Assembly (NCBI RefSeq): GCF_003628505.1
Contig: NZ_RBZP01000022.1
Span: 1 to 59,672, forward strand
Origin: Oceanobacillus halophilus
GTDB lineage: Bacteria > Bacillota > Bacilli > Bacillales > Amphibacillaceae
Reading direction: 5' to 3'
Length of the DNA: 59,672 nt
Shown here: positions 8,195 to 16,478 of the stretch, one piece after another
Layout: every line of letters starts with the position of its first letter
How positions within the stretch are numbered: the stretch's first letter is position 1
Notes under the pieces: model-generated
What the model was told of the DNA's origin: nothing
What the model saw: the letters and a program-made list of their open reading frames with translations, nothing else
Databases searched by the model: none
Made by a program: the position numbers and the translations under genes

Positions 8195-10105
8195 ATGTAC
8201 CGTTTTCATGATCGCAAGGTGGATACAAATCTTTTCATGCAACTGCAGGACTTAACAACTGTCCTGTCTGGTAAACCTAATTTTGCGTTCGAATATAGTT
8301 TCGGATCGTTTATCGATATTATCGATGATAAGGTAACAGCCAGCAGAATGTGGGACACAGCGAAAGAAGAATACAAAGAGGCTGGATTTAAATCGGATGT
8401 CTATTTACGAACGATTGGTTCCTTAAAATATTCTCATATCCCTTCCATGAAAAGCTATTTAGAAAACGTGAGGGAAGCAAGTTTAACTAAATTTGCTTCC
8501 CAGTTATTTGCGCTGCTAGAAGATATTCGCCTTGAAGAAGAAATAAAAAAAGAGCGACCAGGCACAAAAAAAGTTTTTACCATCCGTAAGTGCTACTTAA
8601 AGCATAAATTTGAAAACGAACTTAACTCTCACGTTACGAGAGGCTTGGCTTTAGATGAGCTTTTATGCTTGATCTATTTATTGTTACAGTCGGATAGCCC
8701 GGAACCAAGTTTTCCACGATATACCGAAGCACAACTTGAGCAATTGGAAAAAATGAAACCCCTCCTTTATTCTGTGTTTGAAGCAAGAACAACAGATGAT
8801 ATTACAAGAATTAGTGAACAGATTGTTTTCAGATTGGACGGCTATTATCAAGATACAATCTATGAATACTTTATCTTTCCCATTGGCCATGTTCAGGACA
8901 TGGAGAAAAATACTTTATTTGATGAGCTGACTCGAACGGATGAGTTAAAAAATGATGATAAAGAAGAAGTCGATGAAGATAAGAATGAGGTTATGGAGGA
9001 GCAGTTTTCTAGTTGGCACCGGGAAAATCAAAACAGTGATAGAAAGCAAACATTCTTGCAGTTTGAATTAGAAGTTGGAACAAAAACAAATATAATGGGT
9101 GGCGGCGCTAGGGAAACAGAGGACGCCGATCAAGCGATGGGCACTATTCAAGGTGCTTCAGGTCAAAGTAAGAACAAAGACTATTCCGAGCTTGAATCAT
9201 TGGACAAACAGGAGGCAACTAAAGGGAAAAATGGCGAATTTGAATTTGGTGAGGAAAATAAAGATGCTGTAAAACATATTAAGGAAGCAAATCCCCCGAC
9301 AACAGAAGAGATACAAACTTATAAAGAATATGTTTTGGATATTGATCCATATAAGCGAAAACTTGCTAACACTATTAAAAAAACCATTGAACACAAAAAG
9401 AATGCCCCACGAAGAGATTTAATTATTGGACGTTTATCTAAGAAATTACTACCTGTTGTACTAGACGAAAGCCCTCGTGTCTTTTATAAGAAAAATCAAG
9501 AATCCAAAGAATTCGATGCCGCTTTCACCTTATTAGTGGATTGCTCTGCTTCCATGCAAGGAAAAATGGAAGAAACCAAACGTGGGATTGTACTTTTTCA
9601 TGAAGTATTAAAACAATTTAAAATCCCCCACTCCATTGTCGGTTTTTGGGAAGATGCGATGGAAGTGACAGAAAATTATCAACCGAACTATTTCCATGTT
9701 ATTCATTCCTATAATGATTCCTTTTATCAGAATAACGGAGCAAAAATCATGCAGCTGGAACCTGAGGAAGATAATCGAGATGGTTATAGTATTCGCGTAA
9801 TAACAAAGGAACTAGAAGCTCGCCGTGAGAAAAATAAATTTTTATTAGTCTTTTCTGATGGCGAACCAGCTGCTTCTGGATATGATCAAAACGGGATTGT
9901 TGATACCCATCTTGCTGTTTCAGAGGCACGAAAAAAAGGCTTAGAAGTTATTGGAATGTTCTTATCTGATGGCGAGATAGATGAGAGTGAAGATCTAACC
10001 ATGAAGAACATTTATGGCAAAGAGCGCCTAATGGTACCAAGCGTTTCCGAATTACCAGAACACTTCGCACCATTAATAAAAAAATTACTATTAAAAACGA
10101 TATAA
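8195..10105 (+). CDS. yojO: VWA-domain protein, MoxR partner (YojO/NorD-like)
   Basis: A 636-residue cytoplasmic protein. A variable helical N-terminal part is followed by an acidic low-complexity linker (residues about 250-375). A C-terminal von Willebrand A domain carries a MIDAS motif DCSASM near residue 448 and a conserved FSDGEPAA strand near 552. The intact DxSxS motif implies metal-dependent ligand binding. It is co-transcribed with the MoxR ATPase and is expected to form a complex with it, as NorD/NorQ do in activating nitric-oxide reductase. The target here is unknown, because no nitric-oxide reductase or cobaltochelatase gene lies in the window. Confidence 0.87.
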   Translation: MYRFHDRKVDTNLFMQLQDLTTVLSGKPNFAFEYSFGSFIDIIDDKVTASRMWDTAKEEYKEAGFKSDVYLRTIGSLKYSHIPSMKSYLENVREASLTKFASQLFALLEDIRLEEEIKKERPGTKKVFTIRKCYLKHKFENELNSHVTRGLALDELLCLIYLLLQSDSPEPSFPRYTEAQLEQLEKMKPLLYSVFEARTTDDITRISEQIVFRLDGYYQDTIYEYFIFPIGHVQDMEKNTLFDELTRTDELKNDDKEEVDEDKNEVMEEQFSSWHRENQNSDRKQTFLQFELEVGTKTNIMGGGARETEDADQAMGTIQGASGQSKNKDYSELESLDKQEATKGKNGEFEFGEENKDAVKHIKEANPPTTEEIQTYKEYVLDIDPYKRKLANTIKKTIEHKKNAPRRDLIIGRLSKKLLPVVLDESPRVFYKKNQESKEFDAAFTLLVDCSASMQGKMEETKRGIVLFHEVLKQFKIPHSIVGFWEDAMEVTENYQPNYFHVIHSYNDSFYQNNGAKIMQLEPEEDNRDGYSIRVITKELEARREKNKFLLVFSDGEPAASGYDQNGIVDTHLAVSEARKKGLEVIGMFLSDGEIDESEDLTMKNIYGKERLMVPSVSELPEHFAPLIKKLLLKTI

Positions 10106-10107
10106 CG

Positions 10108-10149
10108 GGAGGTGCCTGGCACTTCCCGGATTTTGTCGTTATTTGTCGA
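10108..10149 (-). repeat. Dispersed 30-bp repeat, copy 3 (palindromic variant)
   Basis: GGGAGGTGCCTGGCACTTCC followed by CGGATTTTGTCG and a second TTTGTCG. The core GTGCCTGGCAC is palindromic, so the copy can form a hairpin. It lies between the convergent yojO and lipoyl-protein genes and could act as a weak bidirectional terminator. Confidence 0.7.
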
Positions 10150-10172
10150 CGTTCGATCACGGAATCCATACT

Positions 10173-10532
10173 TTACCCGATTTGCCATTCTACCTGCTTA
10201 TAATCAGGTAACTTTTGATATTCCATGTCCTTTACATTTGTCATTTGAATAATCCACGCCTGGTCTGTAAGTAACTCAGGAGATTCAAAAACTTTTTTGT
10301 TTATTGAAACGATTTCTCCTGAAATAGGAACCGATATCTCATGAACAGCTTTTAATGTTTCCACAATTAAAAGAGGTTCTCCTTCTTCAATTTCACCTAT
10401 TGTCAGCAGCTCCATAAACCTAATATTCCCCATTTTTGCAACTACTTTTGGAGTAAAACCAATCCTACATCCTTTCATAGTCTTAGCTATCCACAATCCA
10501 TCCCCTGTCACTTTCCAATTATCTCTTACCAT
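10173..10532 (-). CDS. Orphan GcvH-like lipoyl-domain protein
   Basis: A 119-residue single-domain protein resembling glycine cleavage H protein. The hairpin ETLKAVHEI around Lys61 corresponds to the lipoylated ESVKA motif of GcvH, and PISGEIVSIN matches the conserved strand after it. The rest is divergent from classical GcvH. No gcvT, gcvPA/B or lipoyl-relay genes are adjacent. It could therefore be a lipoyl carrier in lipoate relay or in an unrecognised pathway. The start at 10532 is preceded by GGAGGGG; an upstream in-frame ATG lacks a ribosome-binding site. Confidence 0.78.
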   Translation of the reverse strand: MVRDNWKVTGDGLWIAKTMKGCRIGFTPKVVAKMGNIRFMELLTIGEIEEGEPLLIVETLKAVHEISVPISGEIVSINKKVFESPELLTDQAWIIQMTNVKDMEYQKLPDYKQVEWQIG

Positions 10533-10604
10533 ACAACCCCTCCAATCTAATTTCATTTATGTATAATCTATATACTTATTCAGCAAGTCCTATGTTAAAA
10601 GATT

Positions 10605-10633
10605 GGTGCCTGTCACTCCCCGGAATTTGTCGA
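10605..10633 (-). repeat. Dispersed 30-bp repeat, copy 4
   Basis: GGTGCCTGTCACTCCCCGGA followed by ATTTGTCGA, placed just past the TRAP operon terminator. Confidence 0.75.
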
Positions 10634-10669
10634 AAAAAATAGTGAGCGAATCGTAGTTATTCGCTCACT
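10633..10669 (-). terminator. Terminator of the nadC-TRAP operon
   Basis: AGTGAGCGAAT and ATTCGCTCACT form a perfect 11-bp stem, followed on the minus strand by ATTTTTTT. It begins 15 bases past the TRAP permease stop. Confidence 0.9.
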
Positions 10670-10683
10670 GCTTTTATTCGCTA

Positions 10684-12666
10684 TTAACTTCCTACACTAA
10701 TTGATTTACTGTTATCCATTTGTGTATTTTCTCTTATTTCATTACTTGACTGTACTTGCTCCATTTGTGCGATTCTGCGTTTTTGAAGGAAATAAATAAG
10801 GACAATCGCCGTTAATCCTACCCCATCTGAAAACACTCCTGGGAACATGGTCATCAAACCACCAAAAAGCAATGTTATTCTCTCCAGCAGACTTGTATTA
10901 GTTACTAACCAGCCTATCGTTCCTGTAGCCAAAGCAATAACACCAATACACGCTGTAACAAATGCTATACTTACCTGCCATATACTTCCATCCATCAGTA
11001 AAGAAGGTTCTAGTACAAACATATATGGCACAATAAATCCAACCAATCCTAATCGAACCGCTTCAAGACCAACTCGGTTCGGATTAGCATTAGCAATACC
11101 TGCTGCTGCAAACGCTGCAACAGCAACTGGTGGTGTAATCGCAGAAAAAATAGAAAAATACACAATAAATAAATGAGCAGAAAGGACGGAAACACCTAAC
11201 TCAATTAACGCAGGTGCAGCTAACATTGCAGTTAGAATATAAGCAGCAGCAACGGGCATTCCCATACCTAGAATGATACAAATAAACATAATCAAAATTA
11301 ATGTTGGAATCAACATACCTTCTGTTAATCCGAGGACAATACTAGTTAACTTCCCTCCAAGTCCCGTAGACATGATTCCTGCAATAACTAAACCTGCTGC
11401 CGCACAAGCTGTTGTTACAGGTATAGCTGATTTCGCCCCCTCTACCATTGCAGTCACTATTTCCTTTAGACCCATCTTTGAGTTTCCTCCAAACCAGCTA
11501 ACTGCAATGATTGCTAAGATTCCATAAAAACCTGTTCTAGATGCGCTATAGCCCTGGAAAAGGAAAATGACTAATACAATCAATGGAATAAAATAATACC
11601 AACCTTCTTTTAAACACGTGTAAATCTTAGGTATGTCCTTGTCATCCGTTCTTGGTAGATCTAATCGCATTGCTTCAAAATGAACCATCGTAATTAGTGA
11701 AATATAATATAAAATACCTGGTATTAAAGCTGCCATGACAATCGTTCCATAAGATAACTGAGTAACTGCTGCCATTAAGAAGGCAGAAGACCCCATGATT
11801 GGCGGCAAGATACTACCACCTGTCGAAGCAGCTGCTTCAATTGCTGCAGAAAAGGAGGATTTATATCCGGTTTTTTTGCTAACAGGAATAGTGAAACTGC
11901 CAGTTGTCACAACATTTGCTGTTGGACTTCCAGATATCGAGCCAAAAAATGCACTTGCAAGGACAGCTACCTTAGCCGCTCCTCCCTTCGATCTTCCAGC
12001 AATTGCCGACGATAATTTGAAAAAGAATTCTCCTGCACCAGCCTTTTTCAAAAATGCTCCAAACAACATATACATAAATACAATAGAAGCTGCAACAGAA
12101 ATTGGCGAACCCCATAATCCATTAAAGCTAAAAGCCAATTCATCTAAGAATTCCACTGCACTAAACTGACGGTGCCCCCAAATACCTGGTAAATGATGCC
12201 CCCATAATGCATAAGCAAAAAATAAAAAAACAATAGCTATTATTGGTAATCCTATCGTTCTACGAGCTGCCTCAATCGTCAATATAACGAAAACAAGACC
12301 AAAGAGAATGTCAAAACCAGATAAAGGATCCATAATTGGAATACGAACAGCAATACGTTCAGCATGTATGGTGAAATAAATACCTGCCGCCAAAACAATT
12401 AGTGCTGAGAAATAATCTATGATTGTGGGCTTAGTGCTTGGTTTATTTTTTTTTGAGAAACCATAGACTAAAAAGCTCAACGCTAATATGAAAGATAGAT
12501 GTATCGACATTTGGTTAATTGGATCCATTTTCCCCCAAACCATCGACCATATTTGAAAAACTGCTAGAGAAAAAGCGACAATTGCCACAACATTTACATG
12601 AAAACCAGTTAATTGACGTCTATATCCTTCATAGAACCATCCTTTTAATATCTTTCCAACATCCAT
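10684..12666 (-). CDS. TRAP transporter fused DctQ-DctM permease (TAXI type)
   Basis: A 660-residue polytopic membrane protein with about 17 hydrophobic segments. The N-terminal 160 residues correspond to the small DctQ-like subunit and the rest to the DctM channel, as in the 4TM/12TM fusions that pair with TAXI binding proteins. The conserved GSISGSPTANVVTTGSF and GMGMPVAAAYIL regions are present. TRAP transporters use ion gradients to import mostly carboxylates. It follows the TAXI lipoprotein gene by 49 bases and ends at a strong terminator, so it is the last gene of the nadC operon. The linkage to nadC and niaR points to an NAD-precursor substrate (inference). Confidence 0.92.
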   Translation of the reverse strand: MDVGKILKGWFYEGYRRQLTGFHVNVVAIVAFSLAVFQIWSMVWGKMDPINQMSIHLSFILALSFLVYGFSKKNKPSTKPTIIDYFSALIVLAAGIYFTIHAERIAVRIPIMDPLSGFDILFGLVFVILTIEAARRTIGLPIIAIVFLFFAYALWGHHLPGIWGHRQFSAVEFLDELAFSFNGLWGSPISVAASIVFMYMLFGAFLKKAGAGEFFFKLSSAIAGRSKGGAAKVAVLASAFFGSISGSPTANVVTTGSFTIPVSKKTGYKSSFSAAIEAAASTGGSILPPIMGSSAFLMAAVTQLSYGTIVMAALIPGILYYISLITMVHFEAMRLDLPRTDDKDIPKIYTCLKEGWYYFIPLIVLVIFLFQGYSASRTGFYGILAIIAVSWFGGNSKMGLKEIVTAMVEGAKSAIPVTTACAAAGLVIAGIMSTGLGGKLTSIVLGLTEGMLIPTLILIMFICIILGMGMPVAAAYILTAMLAAPALIELGVSVLSAHLFIVYFSIFSAITPPVAVAAFAAAGIANANPNRVGLEAVRLGLVGFIVPYMFVLEPSLLMDGSIWQVSIAFVTACIGVIALATGTIGWLVTNTSLLERITLLFGGLMTMFPGVFSDGVGLTAIVLIYFLQKRRIAQMEQVQSSNEIRENTQMDNSKSISVGS

Positions 12667-12715
12667 AGAAAAAGAACTCCTCTCTCAAGGAAATGTTTTT
12701 ATTTACCTCTTTCAA

Positions 12716-13732
12716 CTAATCCAGTACTCCTATTTCCTTGAAGAATTCTTCTGCACCTGGATGAAGAGGCACACTCCCGACGTCGATCATGTTTTCAGAT
12801 GTCAAATTTTTAAATTCTTCATGTACAGTACCTAAGTAATCCAAGTTATCATAAATAGACTTTGTCACTTGATATACTTCTTTCTTCGGCACTTCTTTAT
12901 TTACAATTAGAATAGCTGGTGTATTAACGGTATTTATATCAGTTTCTAAAAAATCGTAGCTCCCCGCCTCTATTGTACCTGCATCCATACCTAAGTTATC
13001 AGAAACACGTTGAACAATTTCAGGGGTCAAACTAAATAATTTCAACTCATTTGTTGTTGATGCTTCAATAATGTCGCTGGAAGGAACGGATACAGCATCA
13101 CCTGTAGCATCAATTCTTTTATCTGCCATTAGTTCAAATGTTTTGGATCCTCCTAAGTGGTCTACTGAACCACCCCAATCCACAATATCATCATATGTCA
13201 CACCGTATTCCTGAAAAATATTTCTAGTAATAATTTCACCTGCTGACCCTTTTTGATCTACTGACAAACGGAGAGGAGCTTTACTTTCAAACATAGATTC
13301 TAATGAATCATACTTGAAATCTGCTCTAACGATAAATTGATAGTAATTTGCTGGAATAACTACACTTATTGCTCGTATGTCCTCAAATGACTGATTATAC
13401 GGTTCTTCCCCACTATATGCAGCATATGCAGTCATCGAATAGGACAATCCATATGGTGCTTTGTTTGTCCCTACTGTTAGCGGGTTTTCAACAATGCCAC
13501 CGGGTTCTACAGTAATAATCGCTTCATTATTTTCCCGTCTAATAGATTCTGCCACCCCCTCAGTGAAAACAGACCACGCTCCACCAGTGCGCCCTCCCAT
13601 AATAGTGGTTTGAATTACCTCATTGGATTCGGACTTTGACTGACTTGTATTAGAAACGGTTGATTCTTCTTTTCCACATCCAGTTAAGAATACTAGTCCA
13701 AATAGGAGAATGATGATTAATCGTTTAAACAT
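12716..13732 (-). CDS. TAXI-family TRAP solute-binding lipoprotein
   Basis: A 338-residue lipoprotein. A hydrophobic signal ends in the lipobox LTGC with Cys19, followed by a Ser-rich spacer and a TAXI-type periplasmic-binding fold (TIMGGRTGGAWSVFTEG, then GGIVENPL). It should be anchored on the outer membrane face and hand substrate to the fused permease. The start overlaps the nadC end by 16 bases, and its GGGGGAG ribosome-binding site lies inside nadC, which suggests translational coupling. The overlap is the strongest sign that transporter and NadC act in one pathway. Confidence 0.92.
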   Translation of the reverse strand: MFKRLIIILLFGLVFLTGCGKEESTVSNTSQSKSESNEVIQTTIMGGRTGGAWSVFTEGVAESIRRENNEAIITVEPGGIVENPLTVGTNKAPYGLSYSMTAYAAYSGEEPYNQSFEDIRAISVVIPANYYQFIVRADFKYDSLESMFESKAPLRLSVDQKGSAGEIITRNIFQEYGVTYDDIVDWGGSVDHLGGSKTFELMADKRIDATGDAVSVPSSDIIEASTTNELKLFSLTPEIVQRVSDNLGMDAGTIEAGSYDFLETDINTVNTPAILIVNKEVPKKEVYQVTKSIYDNLDYLGTVHEEFKNLTSENMIDVGSVPLHPGAEEFFKEIGVLD

Positions 13733-14598
13733 ATCTTCTCCCCCACTGCAACGCCTTTTTTACTCCCCTCTTTAACTTGTAAACTTATATCTAATGCTTT
13801 CACGGAATGAGTTAGAAATCCCAAAGAAATATAGTGAACTCCACAGTTACGGTAGGTTACTAGATTTTCTAATGTTATTCCTCCAGATGCCTCAGTCACA
13901 ATTGTTTCCGGAACAAGGGAAGCAAATTCTCTCACTTCTTCTGGTGTCCGGTTATCAAACATAATAACGTCTGCACCAGCTTCTACAGCTTCCAACACCT
14001 CTTCCTTTGACTCTGTTTCTACTTCAATCTTCACCATATGGCCAACATGTTTCCGTACTTCCTTTACCGCCTTGGTAATTGATCCACAAAATGAAATATG
14101 GTTATCTTTTATCATTACACCGTCATATAAACCTTGGCGATGATTTTTACCACCTCCACAAACAACTGCATACTTATCAAACATTCGTAGTCCAGGTGCA
14201 GTTTTTCTTGTATCACATATTTGAATCGCTTTATCATTCAATTCCTGTATACTTTCTCTGGTAACTGTTGCTATCCCGCTCATTCTTTGTATTAAGTTTA
14301 AAATCACTCTTTCACCTGTGAGTAAGTGAGCAATAGGTCCGGACACATCCGCTATTTTTTGACCTGCTGATACTCGATCTCCATCTTTAAAATAATAAAC
14401 AACTTCCATCTTTGAATCTAACAATTGATAAGCCTCTGCAATAACTTCCAATCCAGATAGAATACCATCTTCCTTTGCAATAAAGATACCCTTCCCATAT
14501 TTATCAAGCGGAAAGATTGTTTGACTGGTTATGTCGTTATCCCCAATATCTTCCAATAATAAAGATTGCAATGTTCTACGCAATTTTAATTGATTCAT
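13717..14598 (-). CDS. nadC: Nicotinate-nucleotide pyrophosphorylase (quinolinate PRTase)
   Basis: A 293-residue enzyme converting quinolinate and PRPP to nicotinate mononucleotide in NAD synthesis. DTRKTAPGLR, KYAVVCGGGKNHR and KIEVETES are the substrate-binding signatures of NadC. The length is normal. It is the first gene of the operon with a TAXI-TRAP importer. The usual partners nadA and nadB are not adjacent, unlike the common Bacillus arrangement. Upstream lies a NiaR-type operator, so expression is probably repressed by niacin. Confidence 0.95.
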   Translation of the reverse strand: MNQLKLRRTLQSLLLEDIGDNDITSQTIFPLDKYGKGIFIAKEDGILSGLEVIAEAYQLLDSKMEVVYYFKDGDRVSAGQKIADVSGPIAHLLTGERVILNLIQRMSGIATVTRESIQELNDKAIQICDTRKTAPGLRMFDKYAVVCGGGKNHRQGLYDGVMIKDNHISFCGSITKAVKEVRKHVGHMVKIEVETESKEEVLEAVEAGADVIMFDNRTPEEVREFASLVPETIVTEASGGITLENLVTYRNCGVHYISLGFLTHSVKALDISLQVKEGSKKGVAVGEKICLND

Positions 14599-14744
14599 CG
14601 TTTCTACTCCCTACACTATTTTTATATCGTTACTTATTTTATATATTTTTCAAAGAAATCTCTGTCATTGTGAAAAATATCACATTAACATAAAAAAATT
14701 ATATGTATTCCCCTATGATTCCCCCTATAAAACAATCAATATAT

Positions 14745-14766
14745 ACATGTGTCTTGACACCTATAT
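14745..14766. promoter_or_regulatory. Putative NiaR operator
   Basis: The palindrome GTGTC-TT-GACAC (14749-14760) lies in an AT-rich extension between divergent nadC and niaR. It resembles the NiaR (YrxA) operator described for Bacillales. It overlaps the -35 of a possible niaR promoter, so it could control both directions. The rest of the 415-base intergenic region (14599-15013) is AT-rich leader with no other recognised element. Confidence 0.7.
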
Positions 14767-14783
14767 TTACATAAGATTAACAT
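14754..14783 (+). promoter_or_regulatory. Possible niaR promoter
   Basis: TTGACA and TAACAT are separated by 18 bases, with the -35 inside the NiaR palindrome, giving a long leader of about 220 bases. A second TATAAT-like hexamer near 14920 lacks a good -35. Moderate to low certainty. Confidence 0.4.
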
Positions 14784-15013
14784 AATATCAAGAGAAAAAT
14801 ATCACTATTTAAGCTTTTTTTCGCAACGTCTGCTGCTTTTTAACTTTTGTAAAAAGAAAAAAGTGCGACAATAAAACAAAAAACAGCCCTTATTAAATTT
14901 TTTTGATATGATATAAACGATATAATACGATGAAATATTTAGGGAAGTGTACGGAAGAGAGAGATTACTGAAAATGCAAAAGAGCAGAAATCTAAGGAGG
15001 AATGTAATAAACA

Positions 15014-15559
15014 ATGCCCGATAAAGCGAAAATTTCTTCAAGCGAGCGTCAATATTTAATTATTAAACAGCTAAAAGCAACAAATTCCCCAATAACAGGG
15101 AGTGAATTTGCTAAAAAAACGAATGTGAGTCGACAGGTCATTGTCCAAGATGTCTCCTTATTAAAGGCAAAGGGTGAGCCTATAGTTGCTACCAGTCAAG
15201 GTTACATCTATCTAACTCAGGATACAAATGAAGATTTACATCAGATAGTAATTGTGTGTCGACATAAACCAGAAGATACAAAAGAAGAACTTTATCTCAT
15301 TGTTGATCATGGGGTGACCATAAAAGATGTAATTGTTGAACATCAAGTGTATGGAGATTTAACAGCATCTATTCGCGTTAACAACCGAAAAGAAGTAGAT
15401 CAATTTGTGGAAAGAATTGAAAATACCAGTGCAGCTTATTTATCTACACTAACAGATGGAATTCATCTACATACTATAGAAGCAGATTCCAAAGAAAAGT
15501 TAGAAGCTGCTTGTAAAGATTTGGAAAAAGCAGGAATATTACTATCGAAGGAAAATTAA
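15014..15559 (+). CDS. niaR: NiaR (YrxA) niacin-responsive repressor
   Basis: A 181-residue regulator. Residues 8-60 are a winged helix (HTH_11 type: SPITGSEFAKKTNVSRQVIV). Residues 75-175 are a 3H domain with histidines at 84, 99, 110 and 151/153 that bind metal and nicotinate. NiaR represses NAD synthesis and niacin uptake genes when niacin is plentiful. It is divergent from nadC-TAXI-TRAP with a matching palindrome between, so local control is likely. AAGGAGG lies 13 bases before the ATG, a long spacing. Terminator follows directly. Confidence 0.93.
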   Translation: MPDKAKISSSERQYLIIKQLKATNSPITGSEFAKKTNVSRQVIVQDVSLLKAKGEPIVATSQGYIYLTQDTNEDLHQIVIVCRHKPEDTKEELYLIVDHGVTIKDVIVEHQVYGDLTASIRVNNRKEVDQFVERIENTSAAYLSTLTDGIHLHTIEADSKEKLEAACKDLEKAGILLSKEN

Positions 15560-15590
15560 AAAGATCCCTTGGTTTCAAGGGACTTTTTAT
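15558..15590. terminator. Bidirectional terminator between niaR and the macro-domain gene
   Basis: TCCCTTG and CAAGGGA form a stem with a 4-base loop. Flanking A and T runs suit termination in both directions. Confidence 0.85.
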
Positions 15591-16160
15591 CTATACGGCA
15601 TAATCTAAATTAGATAACTTCTTTTTTAAAGCATCTTCATATGCCTGATAATCTTTCTCAGAAAACAATGTCAGTACAACTTTACCAAATGTATTATTTT
15701 GAAGGAAATCTATAATAGCATTAATGGCAACAACAGATGCTAGCTGGACTGGATATCTGTATACACCAGTAGATATAGAAGGAAATGAAACACTAGTAAT
15801 TCTATTCTCCATTGCTAGCTTAAGTGAGTTATTATATGCATGGACTAAGCGTTCTTTTGCTGATTGTTTATTTCCATCCCAAACAGGCCCAACCGTATGG
15901 ATGACAAATTTTGCAGGAAGATTATAACCTTTTGTGATTACTGCTTTTCCTGTACGTAGATAATTACCGTCCAAATCTTCTTCGCGAATTTTCTTGCATT
16001 CTTCTACTAAATCACTACCAGCAGCCTGATGAATCGCACCATCAACACCGCCACCGCCCATAAGCGTACCATTTGCTGCGTTAACAATGGCTTCTGTCGA
16101 TTGTTTTGTTATATCCCCTATCATCAGTTCTAGAGAGTTTCCATTAATCTCTATTTTCAT
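15591..16160 (-). CDS. Macro-domain ADP-ribose/O-acetyl-ADP-ribose hydrolase
   Basis: A 189-residue stand-alone macro domain of the YmdB type. NAAN at 27-30 and GGGGVDGAIH at 35-44 form the ADP-ribose pocket, and SISTGVYRYP is the conserved second loop. Such enzymes hydrolyse O-acetyl-ADP-ribose and protein or nucleic-acid ADP-ribose adducts, which are products of NAD consumption. It converges on niaR, sharing a terminator but not an operon. The proximity to NAD genes is suggestive only. Confidence 0.93.
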   Translation of the reverse strand: MKIEINGNSLELMIGDITKQSTEAIVNAANGTLMGGGGVDGAIHQAAGSDLVEECKKIREEDLDGNYLRTGKAVITKGYNLPAKFVIHTVGPVWDGNKQSAKERLVHAYNNSLKLAMENRITSVSFPSISTGVYRYPVQLASVVAINAIIDFLQNNTFGKVVLTLFSEKDYQAYEDALKKKLSNLDYAV

Positions 16161-16352
16161 GCGTGCTAGTCCCTCCTCAAATTAATAGCTCTAGCGTCCA
16201 GAATTTACAATGGCTTTACAAATATCTATTATAACAATAATTTTATAAAATAGCATAGTTATTTTTATATTTTTCTATAGTTAAGAAAACTATTAGTAAT
16301 CTTTATGCACAAATTCTTTCTATCATTCATCCAATATCACAAAAATATGTTC

Positions 16353-16381
16353 TATTATTGTTTAGTAAAAAAGGGTATAAT
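16353..16381 (+). promoter_or_regulatory. Possible prfC promoter
   Basis: TATAAT at 16376-16381 is a perfect -10, but the -35 region is only AT-rich. Transcription from here would start near 16388, about 30 bases before the mini-ORF. The remainder of the 318-base gap (16161-16478) shows nothing else recognisable. Confidence 0.4.
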
Positions 16382-16400
16382 GAAAAGGTTGAAACTGTAA

Positions 16401-16422
16401 AAAGGAGCGTTTACCAATGTAA
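16401..16422 (+). other. Start-stop mini-ORF in the prfC leader
   Basis: AAAGGAG followed 9 bases later by ATG TAA: a good ribosome-binding site feeding a start codon immediately followed by a stop. prfC itself starts 57 bases downstream. A ribosome initiating here would have to terminate with only fMet in the P site, a potential sensor of termination or recycling capacity. It could also be chance. Confidence 0.45.
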
Positions 16423-16478
16423 TATAAAAATCCCCAAACACCTTATAAAGCTAAAATATAAAATGAAAGGGATTTTTT

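Noticed and set aside
14805-15041. Minus-strand frame over the niaR start
   Set aside because: It overlaps the niaR ribosome-binding site and start on the other strand and has a Phe/Ser-rich shadow composition.
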